Below, one piece after another: positions 8,844 through 17,538 of a DNA stretch of 64,000 nt (position 1 is its first letter; every line of letters starts with the position of its first letter). The notes under the pieces were generated by a model. The model was not told where the DNA came from. It did no database searches and worked only from the letters and a program-made list of their open reading frames with translations. Made by a program: the position numbers and the translations under genes. Location of the stretch: positions 1 to 64,000 of the forward strand of contig NZ_VOHD01000006.1 in NCBI RefSeq assembly GCF_007859395.1, given 5' to 3'. The DNA is from Planomicrobium sp. CPCC 101110. GTDB lineage: Bacteria; Bacillota; Bacilli; Bacillales_A; Planococcaceae.

Positions 8844-9926
8844 ATGAATAAAAGAACCATTCTGTTGACCGGAGGCGGTACCGCTGGGCACGTATCGTTG
8901 AACCAGGCGCTGATTCCGGAATTGAAGAACATGAATTACAATGTCGAATATATCGGCTCGAAAGGCGGCATAGAATACGAGATCATTTCAGAGGCGTTTC
9001 CTGATGTGAAATACCATGCCATCCCGAGCGGCAAGCTGCGCCGCTACTTCTCGATGAAAAACTTCACGGATCCTTTCCGTGTAGGGGCAGGGTTGATGCA
9101 GGCGCTGAACATCATCCGCAAAACAAAACCTGCCGCCATTTTTTCAAAAGGCGGTTTTGTATCGGTTCCAGTTGCGATGGCAGGCAAACTGATGTCGGTT
9201 CCGGTCATCATCCATGAATCGGATGTGACGCCGGGGCTGGCCAATAAAATCGCAATGCCGTTTGCTGACCATATCTTCACGGTTTTCAAAGAAACGATGA
9301 AATATGTTCCGGCTGAAAAATCCACGTGCACAGGATCAGTCATCCGAAGCGAGCTTATGGACGGATCTGCTGCCAAAGGCAAAGAGATTTGCAGCTTTGA
9401 AAACGACATGCCTGTATTAATGGTTATGGGCGGCAGCCAAGGTTCTGCTGTCATCAACGATGCAATCCGGGCAAACCTTCCCGAATTGAGCGGGCAATTC
9501 AACATTATCCATTTATGCGGCAAAGGCAATTTTGATGAAGCACTGCGCAGCAAAGAGAATTATTGCCAGTTCGAGTATGTTACTGATGAACTTTCCCATT
9601 TGCTTCACATGACAGATTTTGTGGTTTCCCGGGCGGGTTCAAACTCGATTTTCGAGTTTCTTGCATTAAAAAAACCGATGCTGCTGATTCCGCTTTCGAA
9701 ACTCAAAAGCCGGGGGGATCAGCTGTTGAATGCGGAATTGTTCCGCCGGCAGGGCTTTGCCCATGTGATTGAAGAAGAGGATTTAACACCGGAAAGTTTT
9801 ATGAAGGCTATGGATCAGCTGCGTGCTGATGAAGAACTTCTGGTAGAGAATATGATCGGCGCGGAACCGCCGAAAACGGCATATGAAATGGCCAAATTGG
9901 TGGCGGCCCATACAAAAAAACGGTAA
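8844..9926 (+). CDS. murG: UDP-GlcNAc--undecaprenyl-PP-MurNAc-pentapeptide GlcNAc transferase MurG (lipid II synthesis)
   Basis: A 360-residue glycosyltransferase of the GT-B fold. The N-terminal GGGTAGHV loop (10-17), the GGFVSVPVAMAG segment, HESDVTPG, VMGGSQGS and SRAGSNSIFEF are the standard MurG blocks. It adds GlcNAc to lipid I at the inner membrane face to make lipid II. It lies outside the division/cell-wall cluster, next to dapF, which makes the meso-diaminopimelate used in the same wall precursor. The ribosome binding site (TAGGAC) is weak. Confidence 0.9.
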   Translation: MNKRTILLTGGGTAGHVSLNQALIPELKNMNYNVEYIGSKGGIEYEIISEAFPDVKYHAIPSGKLRRYFSMKNFTDPFRVGAGLMQALNIIRKTKPAAIFSKGGFVSVPVAMAGKLMSVPVIIHESDVTPGLANKIAMPFADHIFTVFKETMKYVPAEKSTCTGSVIRSELMDGSAAKGKEICSFENDMPVLMVMGGSQGSAVINDAIRANLPELSGQFNIIHLCGKGNFDEALRSKENYCQFEYVTDELSHLLHMTDFVVSRAGSNSIFEFLALKKPMLLIPLSKLKSRGDQLLNAELFRRQGFAHVIEEEDLTPESFMKAMDQLRADEELLVENMIGAEPPKTAYEMAKLVAAHTKKR

Positions 9927-9949
9927 ATCCGATATAAGAGGTGACAATG

Positions 9950-10906
9950 ATGGAAATAACTTTACAGAAAGTTCATGGTTCGATGAACACATTTTATATG
10001 GTCGACGGGCCAGAACGCGATGATTATGACCAGCTGGCACTGCAGTTGGCAGCAATTGATCCGGATATTGATGGATTGCTTGTCGTTTTGCCCGCAGCTG
10101 ATGCGGATGCCAAGATGCGCGTCTTCAACCGGGACGGTTCCGAAGCGTCCATGTGCGGCAACGGGCTTCGCTGTGTGGCAAGGTATGTTTGTGAGCGGGA
10201 CGGAATTGAAGAAGGAGTCATCGAGACGATGAAAGCTCCGCTTCAAGTGAAAAAGGAAAAAACTTTGATGGACGGCATTGCGAGATATTCAGTTGAAATT
10301 TCGCCGGTTTCGTTCAAACTGGCAGATTTGCCGATGGAATATGAAGGCAACGAGGAGTGGCTCCTCAAGCCATTGCCGTTCATTTCTGAGGACATCGTCT
10401 ATTCGGCAGTAGCTGTACCGAATCCGCATCTGATCGGCATTGTGCCGGCAGCATACCAAGCCGACCAAAGCCACCAGCAGAAATGGGCTGAACGGTTTAA
10501 CGGCCCCAATGAACATTTTTCGGATGGCGTCAATGTCAGCTACGTCACCAAAGTCAAAGAAGGAATTTTTGTGCGGACTTTCGAGCGCGGTGTCGGTTTC
10601 ACCAACGCCTGCGGGACTGCAATGACGGCTTCCGCTTTGATCAGCTGCATGGCGGGGCTTGTGCCATATGGCAATGTCTACGTTTATAATCCAGGCGGCA
10701 TGGTCCAGTGCCAAGTTGAGAAAAATGAAGAAGAGATCAAACTTCTGCTGACTGGCAATGCGACCGTTTTATCCGTCCATCAATTCCTTTGGGAAGAAAA
10801 AGTGGACGACAGCACCTTCAAGTCAGTGGAAGAACTTGATGAACAGGCGCTGTACGAGAAGTTTATCGAACAGACTTCTTCTGTGTCCGGCCAATTTGTG
10901 CAGTAG
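9950..10906 (+). CDS. dapF: Diaminopimelate epimerase
   Basis: A 318-residue protein with both catalytic cysteines: Cys69 in SMCGNGLRC and Cys221 in NACGTAMTA. It interconverts LL- and meso-diaminopimelate for lysine and peptidoglycan synthesis. The N-terminal motif reads HGSMNTFYMVD instead of the usual HGLGNDY, a noticeable divergence. ATG 9950 has the best spacing to AGAGGTGA and gives the usual N-terminus; ATG 9947 and GTG 9941 are in-frame alternatives. It lies 23 bp after murG, so the two are probably cotranscribed. Confidence 0.9.
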   Translation: MEITLQKVHGSMNTFYMVDGPERDDYDQLALQLAAIDPDIDGLLVVLPAADADAKMRVFNRDGSEASMCGNGLRCVARYVCERDGIEEGVIETMKAPLQVKKEKTLMDGIARYSVEISPVSFKLADLPMEYEGNEEWLLKPLPFISEDIVYSAVAVPNPHLIGIVPAAYQADQSHQQKWAERFNGPNEHFSDGVNVSYVTKVKEGIFVRTFERGVGFTNACGTAMTASALISCMAGLVPYGNVYVYNPGGMVQCQVEKNEEEIKLLLTGNATVLSVHQFLWEEKVDDSTFKSVEELDEQALYEKFIEQTSSVSGQFVQ

Positions 10907-11217
10907 CAAAGGGGCAGCAGGCGGCTTTGCCGTATTGGAACCCCAGTAATGCGGGTTCTTATCAAGCAGGCCGCTGCAAATTTTGGATGGGCGCCACTTC
11001 CAAGCTTGGGCAGAAGAGATTGCATGAAATTCAGCGGATATTGCGTTGAAGAGTGTAAATGGAGCAGTGTTTCCGGAAATGGAACGGGCAAAAAGCGTCA
11101 AAAGCGATGTGTGTGAATATTTTCACGAAAAAGGTTTGTTTTTTTTCAGGGAAGTAGTAAGATTGATAGGGAAATTCGTTCTTCATTGTAGAAGCGCCTT
11201 CTGCTTTATGTCTAGCG
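10907..11217. other. Intergenic region between dapF and the odhA promoter, no gene seen
   Basis: No convincing reading frame occurs here. A short hairpin (GAACCC with GGGTTC, about 10937-10953) followed by only two T residues may be a weak terminator for murG-dapF. Confidence 0.5.
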
Positions 11218-11224
11218 GAATGCG

Positions 11225-11233
11225 TGATAAAAT
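11225..11233 (+). promoter_or_regulatory. Possible extended -10 promoter for odhA-odhB
   Basis: The sequence TGATAAAAT matches an extended -10 element (TGnTAAAAT). No good -35 hexamer lies 17 bp upstream. The predicted transcript would have a leader of about 50 bases before ATG 11293. Confidence 0.4.
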
Positions 11234-11292
11234 ATAGAGGACTCAGTATAGTACAAGTAAATGCCAGTAGGCAAATAGTTGGAGGTTTTTTT

Positions 11293-14103
11293 ATGTCTAG
11301 CAAGTTTACAGATGCAAACTCCCCATGGAGTTCCATTACTGGCCCCAACCTTGGATATGTAATGGAAATGTATGACATTTTTCAGGAATCTCCGGAAGCA
11401 ATCGACCCGGAATTTGCTGAGCTTTTCAGACAGTATGGATCACCCCTTGAAATAGTTGAACAACCGGCAGCTGCAGCGCCTTCAGCGACTGCTGATGTGT
11501 CTGCAGACAAATTCGGAAAAGTGCTGGCAGCGGTTCAATTGGCAGATGCCATCCGCGCGCACGGCCATCTTGCTTCGAATATCTATCCATTGAACGACCG
11601 GCCGAAAGACGCTTCACGTTTAGAGCCATCTGCATATGGATTGACAGAACAGGACTTGAAAGAAGTGCCTGTTTCACTTTTGTTGCCTGATGCACCAAGC
11701 TCGGTCAAAGACGGTTTAGAAGCTATCACGTATTTGCGTTCTCTTTATACCGATAAAGTTGCATATGAATTTTCACATATCGTACAGCCGCAGGAACGCA
11801 GCTGGATCCAATCGAAAATCGAATCAGGCCAAGTCAAGCTGCCGCTTTCAGCGGAAAAGAAGAAAGAACTCTTAAACCTGCTGACGCATGTCGAAGGCTT
11901 TGAGAAATTCATCCACCGCACATTCGTCGGCCAAAAACGCTTTTCTATCGAAGGGCTCGATACTTTGGTGGTATTGATGGATGAACTTGTCCGTTTGTCC
12001 GAATCAAAAGAAAACATCATGATCGGGATGGCGCATCGCGGTCGTTTAAATGTGCTTACACATGTATTGAACAAACCGTATGAGATGATGTTCGCCGGAT
12101 TCGCCCATGTAGGCGACGAAGCATTTCTGCCGGAAGACGGCTCGCTGAAAATCACAAAAGGCTGGTTTGGCGATGTGAAGTACCATATGGGTGCAGCGTA
12201 CACTTCGCCTGCCGGCCCTACCATTAAACTTGCATACAACCCTTCCCACCTGGAAGTTGTCAGCCCGGTTGTCGCGGGGCAAACGCGTGCGGCACAAGAG
12301 CTGACAAACCAAAAAGGCAAGCCTGCCATCGATTCGAAAAAAGCATATGCGATTCTTGTGCATGGTGATGCTGCATTCCCGGGACAGGGCGTTGTAACGG
12401 AAACCTTGAACTTCAGCCGCATTCCGGGATATCAGACCGGCGGATCCATCCACGTGATCGCCAACAACCTGATCGGATTTACGACTGAGCAATACGACTC
12501 GAGATCCACCCACTATTCTTCAGATCCAGCGAAAGGCTATGAAATTCCGGTTATCCATGTGAACGCGGACGATCCGGAAGCGGTAGTAGCAGTTGCGCGT
12601 CTGGCATTTGAATACCGTGAAAAATTCGGCAAGGACATTTTGATCGACTTGATCGGCTACCGCCGCTACGGCCATAATGAAATGGACGAGCCTTTGGTCA
12701 CGAACCCGTTGATGTACCACGGCATCCATAAGCACCCGACCGTGCGCGAATTGTATGGCCGCCAATTGACAGGCGAGAACATCTTAGCTGAAGATGATGT
12801 TAAAAAACTTGATGCGGATACGCAAAAAGAAATGCAGGAAGCGTATGACCGAGTGAAGGAAAATAGCTCGCATGACGCCAACAACCAAATTCCAGAAGCA
12901 GTATTGAACGGCTTCCCTGAAGTTCCAACAGGCATAGACAAAGCCGTTTTAACAAAACTGAACGAAGAGTTGCTTTCATGGCCGGCCGATTTCAGCGTGT
13001 TCTCGAAATTGGCGCGTATTTTGAAACGCCGGGAAGAACCGTTTACCGGCAAAGGGAAAATTGACTGGGCGCATGCTGAAGTATTAGCGTTCGGCTCGAT
13101 CCTCCAAGAAGGAAATCCGATCCGCCTTACCGGACAAGATGCACAGCGCGGTACTTTCGCTCATCGCCATCTTGTGCTGCATGATGACAAAACAGGGGCT
13201 GAACTTGTTCCGCTTCACCATATCTCAGACGCAAAAGCCTCATTCGTCGTCTACAACAGCCCGCTTAGCGAAGCCGCAATTCTTGGTTATGAGTACGGCT
13301 ATAATGTGGAAAACGAAAAAGCGCTCGTTGTTTGGGAAGCGCAATATGGCGACTTCGCGAACATGGCGCAAATGATGTTTGACCAGTTTATTTCTGCAAG
13401 CCATGCAAAATGGGGCCAGAAATCCGGTTTGGTTATGCTCCTGCCGCATGCATACGAAGGGCAAGGGCCAGAGCACTCGAGCGCCCGGTTGGAAAGATTC
13501 CTGCAAATGGGCGGCGAAAACAACTGGACTGTGGCCAACCTTTCCAGCGCGGCAAACTATTTCCACATCATGCGCAGACAAGCGAAGATGCTTGGGGAAG
13601 ATTCAATCCGCCCGCTGATTATCGTGACGCCGAAATCCTTGCTTCGCCATCCTCTAGTGGGGGCGGAAGTTGACGATTTGGCCCAAGGACATTTCCAGAC
13701 TGTTATCGAACAGCCGGGAATGGGCCAAGAAGCGGAGAAAGTGGAGCGCATCCTTTTCGCAAGCGGGAAAATGGCGATCGATTTGGCTGAGCGCGTAAAA
13801 GATGGAGCTGGTTTTGAGTGGGCGCATATCGTCCGCGTCGAGCAGCTGTATCCTTTCCCGGCTGAAAAAATCCAGGCGATCGTGGATCGTTATCCTAACG
13901 CCAAAGAACTTGCATGGGTTCAAGAAGAGCCGCAAAACATGGGATCATGGTCATTCGCTGAACCGTATCTGCGTGAAATCGCAAACGGCAAGCCGGTGAA
14001 TTACCATGGACGCATCAAACGCTCAAGCCCTGCGGAAGGCGACGGAGAAGCGCACAAAGCTGAACAGGCAAGAATCCTTGATGGGGCTTTGGCGCAATCT
14101 TGA
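11293..14103 (+). CDS. odhA: 2-oxoglutarate dehydrogenase E1 component
   Basis: A 936-residue thiamine-diphosphate enzyme. The N-terminus SSKFTDANSPWSSITGPNLG is the subunit-binding tail of OdhA/SucA. Further blocks include GMAHRGRLNVL, the cofactor segment GDAAFPGQGVV, GYRRYGHNEMDEP and PHAYEGQGPEHSSAR. It decarboxylates 2-oxoglutarate and passes the succinyl group to the E2 lipoyl arm in the TCA cycle. ATG 11293 is set by GGAGG at 11281; an in-frame ATG at 11224 has no such site and would add non-family residues. odhB follows after 157 bp. Confidence 0.96.
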   Translation: MSSKFTDANSPWSSITGPNLGYVMEMYDIFQESPEAIDPEFAELFRQYGSPLEIVEQPAAAAPSATADVSADKFGKVLAAVQLADAIRAHGHLASNIYPLNDRPKDASRLEPSAYGLTEQDLKEVPVSLLLPDAPSSVKDGLEAITYLRSLYTDKVAYEFSHIVQPQERSWIQSKIESGQVKLPLSAEKKKELLNLLTHVEGFEKFIHRTFVGQKRFSIEGLDTLVVLMDELVRLSESKENIMIGMAHRGRLNVLTHVLNKPYEMMFAGFAHVGDEAFLPEDGSLKITKGWFGDVKYHMGAAYTSPAGPTIKLAYNPSHLEVVSPVVAGQTRAAQELTNQKGKPAIDSKKAYAILVHGDAAFPGQGVVTETLNFSRIPGYQTGGSIHVIANNLIGFTTEQYDSRSTHYSSDPAKGYEIPVIHVNADDPEAVVAVARLAFEYREKFGKDILIDLIGYRRYGHNEMDEPLVTNPLMYHGIHKHPTVRELYGRQLTGENILAEDDVKKLDADTQKEMQEAYDRVKENSSHDANNQIPEAVLNGFPEVPTGIDKAVLTKLNEELLSWPADFSVFSKLARILKRREEPFTGKGKIDWAHAEVLAFGSILQEGNPIRLTGQDAQRGTFAHRHLVLHDDKTGAELVPLHHISDAKASFVVYNSPLSEAAILGYEYGYNVENEKALVVWEAQYGDFANMAQMMFDQFISASHAKWGQKSGLVMLLPHAYEGQGPEHSSARLERFLQMGGENNWTVANLSSAANYFHIMRRQAKMLGEDSIRPLIIVTPKSLLRHPLVGAEVDDLAQGHFQTVIEQPGMGQEAEKVERILFASGKMAIDLAERVKDGAGFEWAHIVRVEQLYPFPAEKIQAIVDRYPNAKELAWVQEEPQNMGSWSFAEPYLREIANGKPVNYHGRIKRSSPAEGDGEAHKAEQARILDGALAQS

Positions 14104-14260
14104 TCATTTAAAAACATCATCATTCGCCGGGAAGGCTCCCGGATGGATAAAAAGCATTTGTTAATTGAAGCAATCGGGCTTTAAAGGACAACCGGTTTCC
14201 TCCTCGAAATGCGGGAAGCGGTTGCTGCTTGAAGCGGGATAATCTAAGGAGGAATTTTTT

Positions 14261-15532
14261 GTGGCAGAAATCAAAGTACCTGAATTAGCGGAATCGATTA
14301 CTGAAGGAACAATCGCCCAGTGGCTTAAACAGCCGGGTGAAACAGTGGAGAAAGGTGAATTCATCGTTGAACTGGAAACAGACAAAGTGAACGTTGAAGT
14401 CATCTCGGAAGAAGCGGGAGTTGTTCAAGAACACCTGGCTAAAGAAGGCGACACAGTTGAAGTCGGACAAGTGATTGCAATTGTCGGTGCTGCTTCTGGC
14501 GCAAGCTCTGCTCCAGCTTCAAAAGCTGAAGAGGCGCCTGCAGAACCAACAGCTAAAGCGGAAGCTCCAGCTACAATGGAGCCGGTCGCAAAAGATGTGG
14601 CTGCAGAAGAACAGACTTCTGCTGACCGCACAATCGCCAGCCCGGCAGCCCGTAAATTGGCGCGCGAAAAAGGCATCGACCTTGCGGCGATTTCACCTGT
14701 AGACCCGATGGGCCGAGTACGTGTTCAAGACGTGGAAGCTCACAGTGCACAGCCTGCAGCAGCAAGCGCACCTGCAGCTAAAGCTGAAGCTCCAAAAGCC
14801 GCTGCCGCTCCATCTTCTGATGAAGAAAACGGCCGCATCGTACGCGAGAAAATGTCAAGACGCCGCCAAACAATTGCCAAACGATTGCTTGAAGTGAAAC
14901 AATCGACAGCAATGTTGACTACGTTCAACGAAATCGATATGACGAACGTGATGGCGCTTCGCAGCCGCAAAAAAGACAAGTTCCAACAAGATCACAATGG
15001 CACACGTTTAGGCTTTATGTCATTCTTTACGAAAGCAGTAACTGCTGCACTTAAAAAATATCCATACGTCAATGCTGAGCTTGACGGCAATGATGTATTG
15101 CTGAAGCAATTCTACGATGTTGGCGTTGCGGTATCAACTGAAGAAGGACTTGTTGTTCCGATCGTCCGCGATACCGACAAGAAAAACTTCGCTGAAATTG
15201 AAGCAAGCATCGCGGATCTTGCTAAAAAAGCACGCGACAAAAAATTGTCGATCGCTGATATGACAGGCGGTTCTTTCACAATCACAAACGGTGGAGTTTT
15301 CGGTTCATTGATGTCCACTCCAATCTTGAATGGTACACAAGTCGGAATCCTTGGCATGCATACCATTCAAAAACGTCCGGTAGCAGTTGGGGATTCGATC
15401 GAAATCCGTCCAATGATGTATGTGGCGCTTTCCTACGACCACCGCGTAATTGACGGAAGCGATTCTGTCGGTTTCTTGAAAATGGTTAAAGATTTGATTG
15501 AAAACCCGGAAGACTTGCTGCTTGAGTCTTAA
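14261..15532 (+). CDS. odhB: Dihydrolipoamide succinyltransferase, E2 component of 2-oxoglutarate dehydrogenase
   Basis: A 423-residue protein made of a lipoyl domain (Lys42 in [11 protein letters not shown]), an Ala/Pro-rich linker, an E1/E3-binding domain (about 127-162, [13 protein letters not shown]), a second Ala-rich linker and a catalytic acyltransferase core ending with [10 protein letters not shown] (His394, Asp398). It moves the succinyl group to CoA. The GTG start at 14261 is fixed by AAGGAGGA. No E3 gene follows, so E3 must be encoded elsewhere. A strong terminator follows. Confidence 0.96.
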   Translation: MAEIKVPELAESITEGTIAQWLKQPGETVEKGEFIVELETDKVNVEVISEEAGVVQEHLAKEGDTVEVGQVIAIVGAASGASSAPASKAEEAPAEPTAKAEAPATMEPVAKDVAAEEQTSADRTIASPAARKLAREKGIDLAAISPVDPMGRVRVQDVEAHSAQPAAASAPAAKAEAPKAAAAPSSDEENGRIVREKMSRRRQTIAKRLLEVKQSTAMLTTFNEIDMTNVMALRSRKKDKFQQDHNGTRLGFMSFFTKAVTAALKKYPYVNAELDGNDVLLKQFYDVGVAVSTEEGLVVPIVRDTDKKNFAEIEASIADLAKKARDKKLSIADMTGGSFTITNGGVFGSLMSTPILNGTQVGILGMHTIQKRPVAVGDSIEIRPMMYVALSYDHRVIDGSDSVGFLKMVKDLIENPEDLLLES

Positions 15533-15543
15533 AATATCGACTG

Positions 15544-15579
15544 AAGAAAGCCCTGTGTTGCAGGGCTTTCTTTTTTTTG
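15544..15579 (+). terminator. Intrinsic terminator after odhAB
   Basis: A perfect 10-bp stem (GAAAGCCCTG with CAGGGCTTTC), a five-base loop and a T8 run follow odhB. Confidence 0.93.
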
Positions 15580-15625
15580 CCATTATAGATATAAGTATGG
15601 GTATCGGCGAAAGGCGGGTGGAGCG

Positions 15626-16216
15626 ATGGATATAGACATATTGGTGAAACTGGCAGACAAATTCGGCTATTTTGCCATGTTCCTGTTCAATTGGATCCTC
15701 GTTTTGGGAGTACCGCTTCCAAACGAATTGGCTGCTGCTTTTTCCGGTGTTCTGACGGAGATCAGATCTTTCAATCCAGTTTATGCCTATATTGCAGCTT
15801 ACCTCGGGTTGATATCAAGCAATACATTTGCGTTCTTTATCGGTCAAGTGTTCGGGCATCGATTGCTCGTCCGCCTGGATCAAACATTGTTGAAAAAATC
15901 GGTTGAACGTTTTAGCGCTTTTTTGGAAAAGCACGGGCGTTGGGCGATTTCATTCAGTTTTTTCCTGCCGGGCATCCGCTGGGCGATGCCCTATGTTGTA
16001 GGTGCCAATCGGTTCCCTTTTTTCCGTTATGTTCTATATGCCTATCCAGCAGGAAGCCTCTGGCTGCTTATATATTTTAATATAGGGAGGGCCTTTCCTT
16101 TTGCATATGAAAAAATCCTAGGAAATTTGCAAGCGGTTCTTGTCTCATTATCGGGCTTGATTATTTTGTTTTTTCTGGTCCGCTATTTATACCAATCCAA
16201 AATTGCCCGCAAATAG
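15626..16216 (+). CDS. DedA/VTT-domain integral membrane protein
   Basis: A 196-residue protein with about five hydrophobic segments. Features of the DedA/SNARE-associated family are visible: the early GVPLPNELAAAFSG re-entrant loop, FFIGQVFGHRLL, and FFLPGIRWAMPYVVGANRFPF with the conserved Arg and Pro. DedA proteins act in lipid handling, and some flip undecaprenyl phosphate or phosphatidylethanolamine. The start has GGCGGGTGGAGCG upstream. It appears to be a separate unit after the odh terminator. Confidence 0.85.
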   Translation: MDIDILVKLADKFGYFAMFLFNWILVLGVPLPNELAAAFSGVLTEIRSFNPVYAYIAAYLGLISSNTFAFFIGQVFGHRLLVRLDQTLLKKSVERFSAFLEKHGRWAISFSFFLPGIRWAMPYVVGANRFPFFRYVLYAYPAGSLWLLIYFNIGRAFPFAYEKILGNLQAVLVSLSGLIILFFLVRYLYQSKIARK

Positions 16217-16283
16217 CTTGTTTGATATTCACCGCTTTTTTCCTTATACTAGAAGGATAAACAGATAGCAAAGGATGAGGACT

Positions 16284-16481
16284 GTGATTCACAACGAATG
16301 GCAAGAAAGAGAAACCATCAAAATGGTAACCTGCAAACATACAAACGCTTCAAAATTTCTGGTCTCTAATGTATTGACTGAAGGAAACACCTACGAAGTG
16401 AAAAACGAAACCGAAGAATTCATCTTTGTTGTAGACAACACAGGAAAAGTCGGCGGCTACTACAAAACATATTTTGAATAA
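16284..16481 (+). CDS. Small conserved protein, DUF6501-like
   Basis: A 65-residue protein starting MIHNEWQERETIK, with the conserved-looking end VVDNTGKVGGYYKTYFE. It resembles the short Bacillales DUF6501 proteins, which have no known function. GTG 16284 is chosen because AAGGATGAGG lies just upstream; the in-frame ATG at 16275 lies inside that ribosome binding site. It lies near the odh and yojN/yojO-like genes. Confidence 0.7.
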   Translation: MIHNEWQERETIKMVTCKHTNASKFLVSNVLTEGNTYEVKNETEEFIFVVDNTGKVGGYYKTYFE

Positions 16482-16605
16482 GAAAAGCGGAGGCACTTGA
16501 GGAAGCTCCGACAAGCGCTGGAGGACTGGAAGATAATGGCGGTTTTGAGCCATTAGCAGCCAGACCGAAGCGACCTCGAGGAGCTGGGTGCCGGAGCTGA
16601 CTGGT
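16482..16605 (+). repeat. Structured intergenic element, probable dispersed repeat or RNA
   Basis: This 124-bp stretch carries no gene but is rich in self-complementarity: TAATGGC with GCCATTA closed by CTGG with CCAG (about 16526-16565), CGGAG with CTCCG (about 16488-16510), and GGCAC near its start with GTGCC near its end. It is purine-rich (AGCGGAGGCAC, AAGCGCTGGAGG, CGAAGCGACCTCGAGGAGC). From memory it resembles intergenic elements repeated in Bacillaceae and Planococcaceae genomes; I could not confirm this. Confidence 0.5.
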
Positions 16606-16620
16606 CCAAGCCGAAAAACA

Positions 16621-16650
16621 AAAAACCGATGACTGTTCATCGGTTTTTTC
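16621..16650 (+). terminator. Intrinsic terminator before the MoxR-type gene
   Basis: A perfect 12-bp stem (16621-16632 with 16637-16648) has a four-base loop and a T-rich 3' arm. It ends transcription of the small gene and the structured element. Confidence 0.9.
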
Positions 16651-16671
16651 TATGGAAAAGAGGGGACAGAA

Positions 16672-17529
16672 ATGTCGTTAATCGAAAAAGATATCGAAAC
16701 AAGAAGTGGCCGTGTCCACGGGGAATACAGCACATTGATCGGAGAAGGAGGCTATATCGCGCCGGACGAATATTTATGGCAGGATATAATGTCAGCAGTC
16801 GTCTTGCGCAAACCTGTCCTTTTGAAAGGGCCCACCGGTGCAGGCAAAACAAAGCTTGCGGAAAGCATTTCCGCAGCTTTTTCCCAGCCGATGCAAAGCA
16901 TCAATTGCTCTGTTGATCTGGATGCGGAAGCATTGCTTGGGTTTAAGACACTCGTTCAACGAGACGGCCAAAGCGCCATCGAATTTGTTGAAGGGCCTGT
17001 GGTGACCGCGATGAAAAACGGCCACTTCCTTTATATTGATGAAATCAATATGGCAAAAGCTGAAACATTGCCGATTTTACACAGCGCCTTGGACCATCGC
17101 CGCATGATGACCAATCCGTTCACAGGAGAAGTCATCCAGGCACATCCGGACTTCGGAGTGATCGCCGCCATCAATGAAGGGTATATCGGCACGACGCCGA
17201 TGAATGAAGCGTTGAAAAACCGTTTTATCGCGTACCCGATTCCTTATCTGTCCGGCAGCCAGCTGGCTGAATTATGGGATCGGGAGTTCCCGGAAGCTCC
17301 ACGCCAATTGAAAGGGTTCATGCTTGAACTTGCGGCAGACCTGATGAAACAAGTGGAAAACGGTTTGCTGTCTGAAGAGGCGGCTTCAATTCGCAGTTTG
17401 CTGGACGCTACGGCATTGTCCATGCATATGGATCCCCTGCGCGCAGTCCAGTACGCGATAGCAGAAAAACTGGAAGACGAAAGCGAACGCGAATTGTTTA
17501 TGGACTTGGCCCATACTTGGAAAAAGTAG
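16672..17529 (+). CDS. yojN: MoxR-type AAA+ ATPase (YojN/NorQ-like)
   Basis: A 285-residue AAA+ protein with Walker A GPTGAGKT (about 54-61), a LLGFKTL segment, Walker B FLYIDEINMAKAE and sensor segment AAINEGYIGTTPMNEALKNRF. MoxR ATPases partner with VWA-domain proteins to remodel or insert cofactors into target complexes. The partner follows only 9 bp downstream. The same pair (yojN, yojO) lies beside odhAB in B. subtilis, which supports the name. The target here is unknown. The ribosome binding site is AGAGGGG. Confidence 0.85.
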   Translation: MSLIEKDIETRSGRVHGEYSTLIGEGGYIAPDEYLWQDIMSAVVLRKPVLLKGPTGAGKTKLAESISAAFSQPMQSINCSVDLDAEALLGFKTLVQRDGQSAIEFVEGPVVTAMKNGHFLYIDEINMAKAETLPILHSALDHRRMMTNPFTGEVIQAHPDFGVIAAINEGYIGTTPMNEALKNRFIAYPIPYLSGSQLAELWDREFPEAPRQLKGFMLELAADLMKQVENGLLSEEAASIRSLLDATALSMHMDPLRAVQYAIAEKLEDESERELFMDLAHTWKK

Positions 17530-17538
17530 GTGATAAGA

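Noticed and set aside
14118..14140. A short GC-rich hairpin between odhA and odhB considered as a terminator
   Set aside because: It has no T run, and the two genes are normally cotranscribed.
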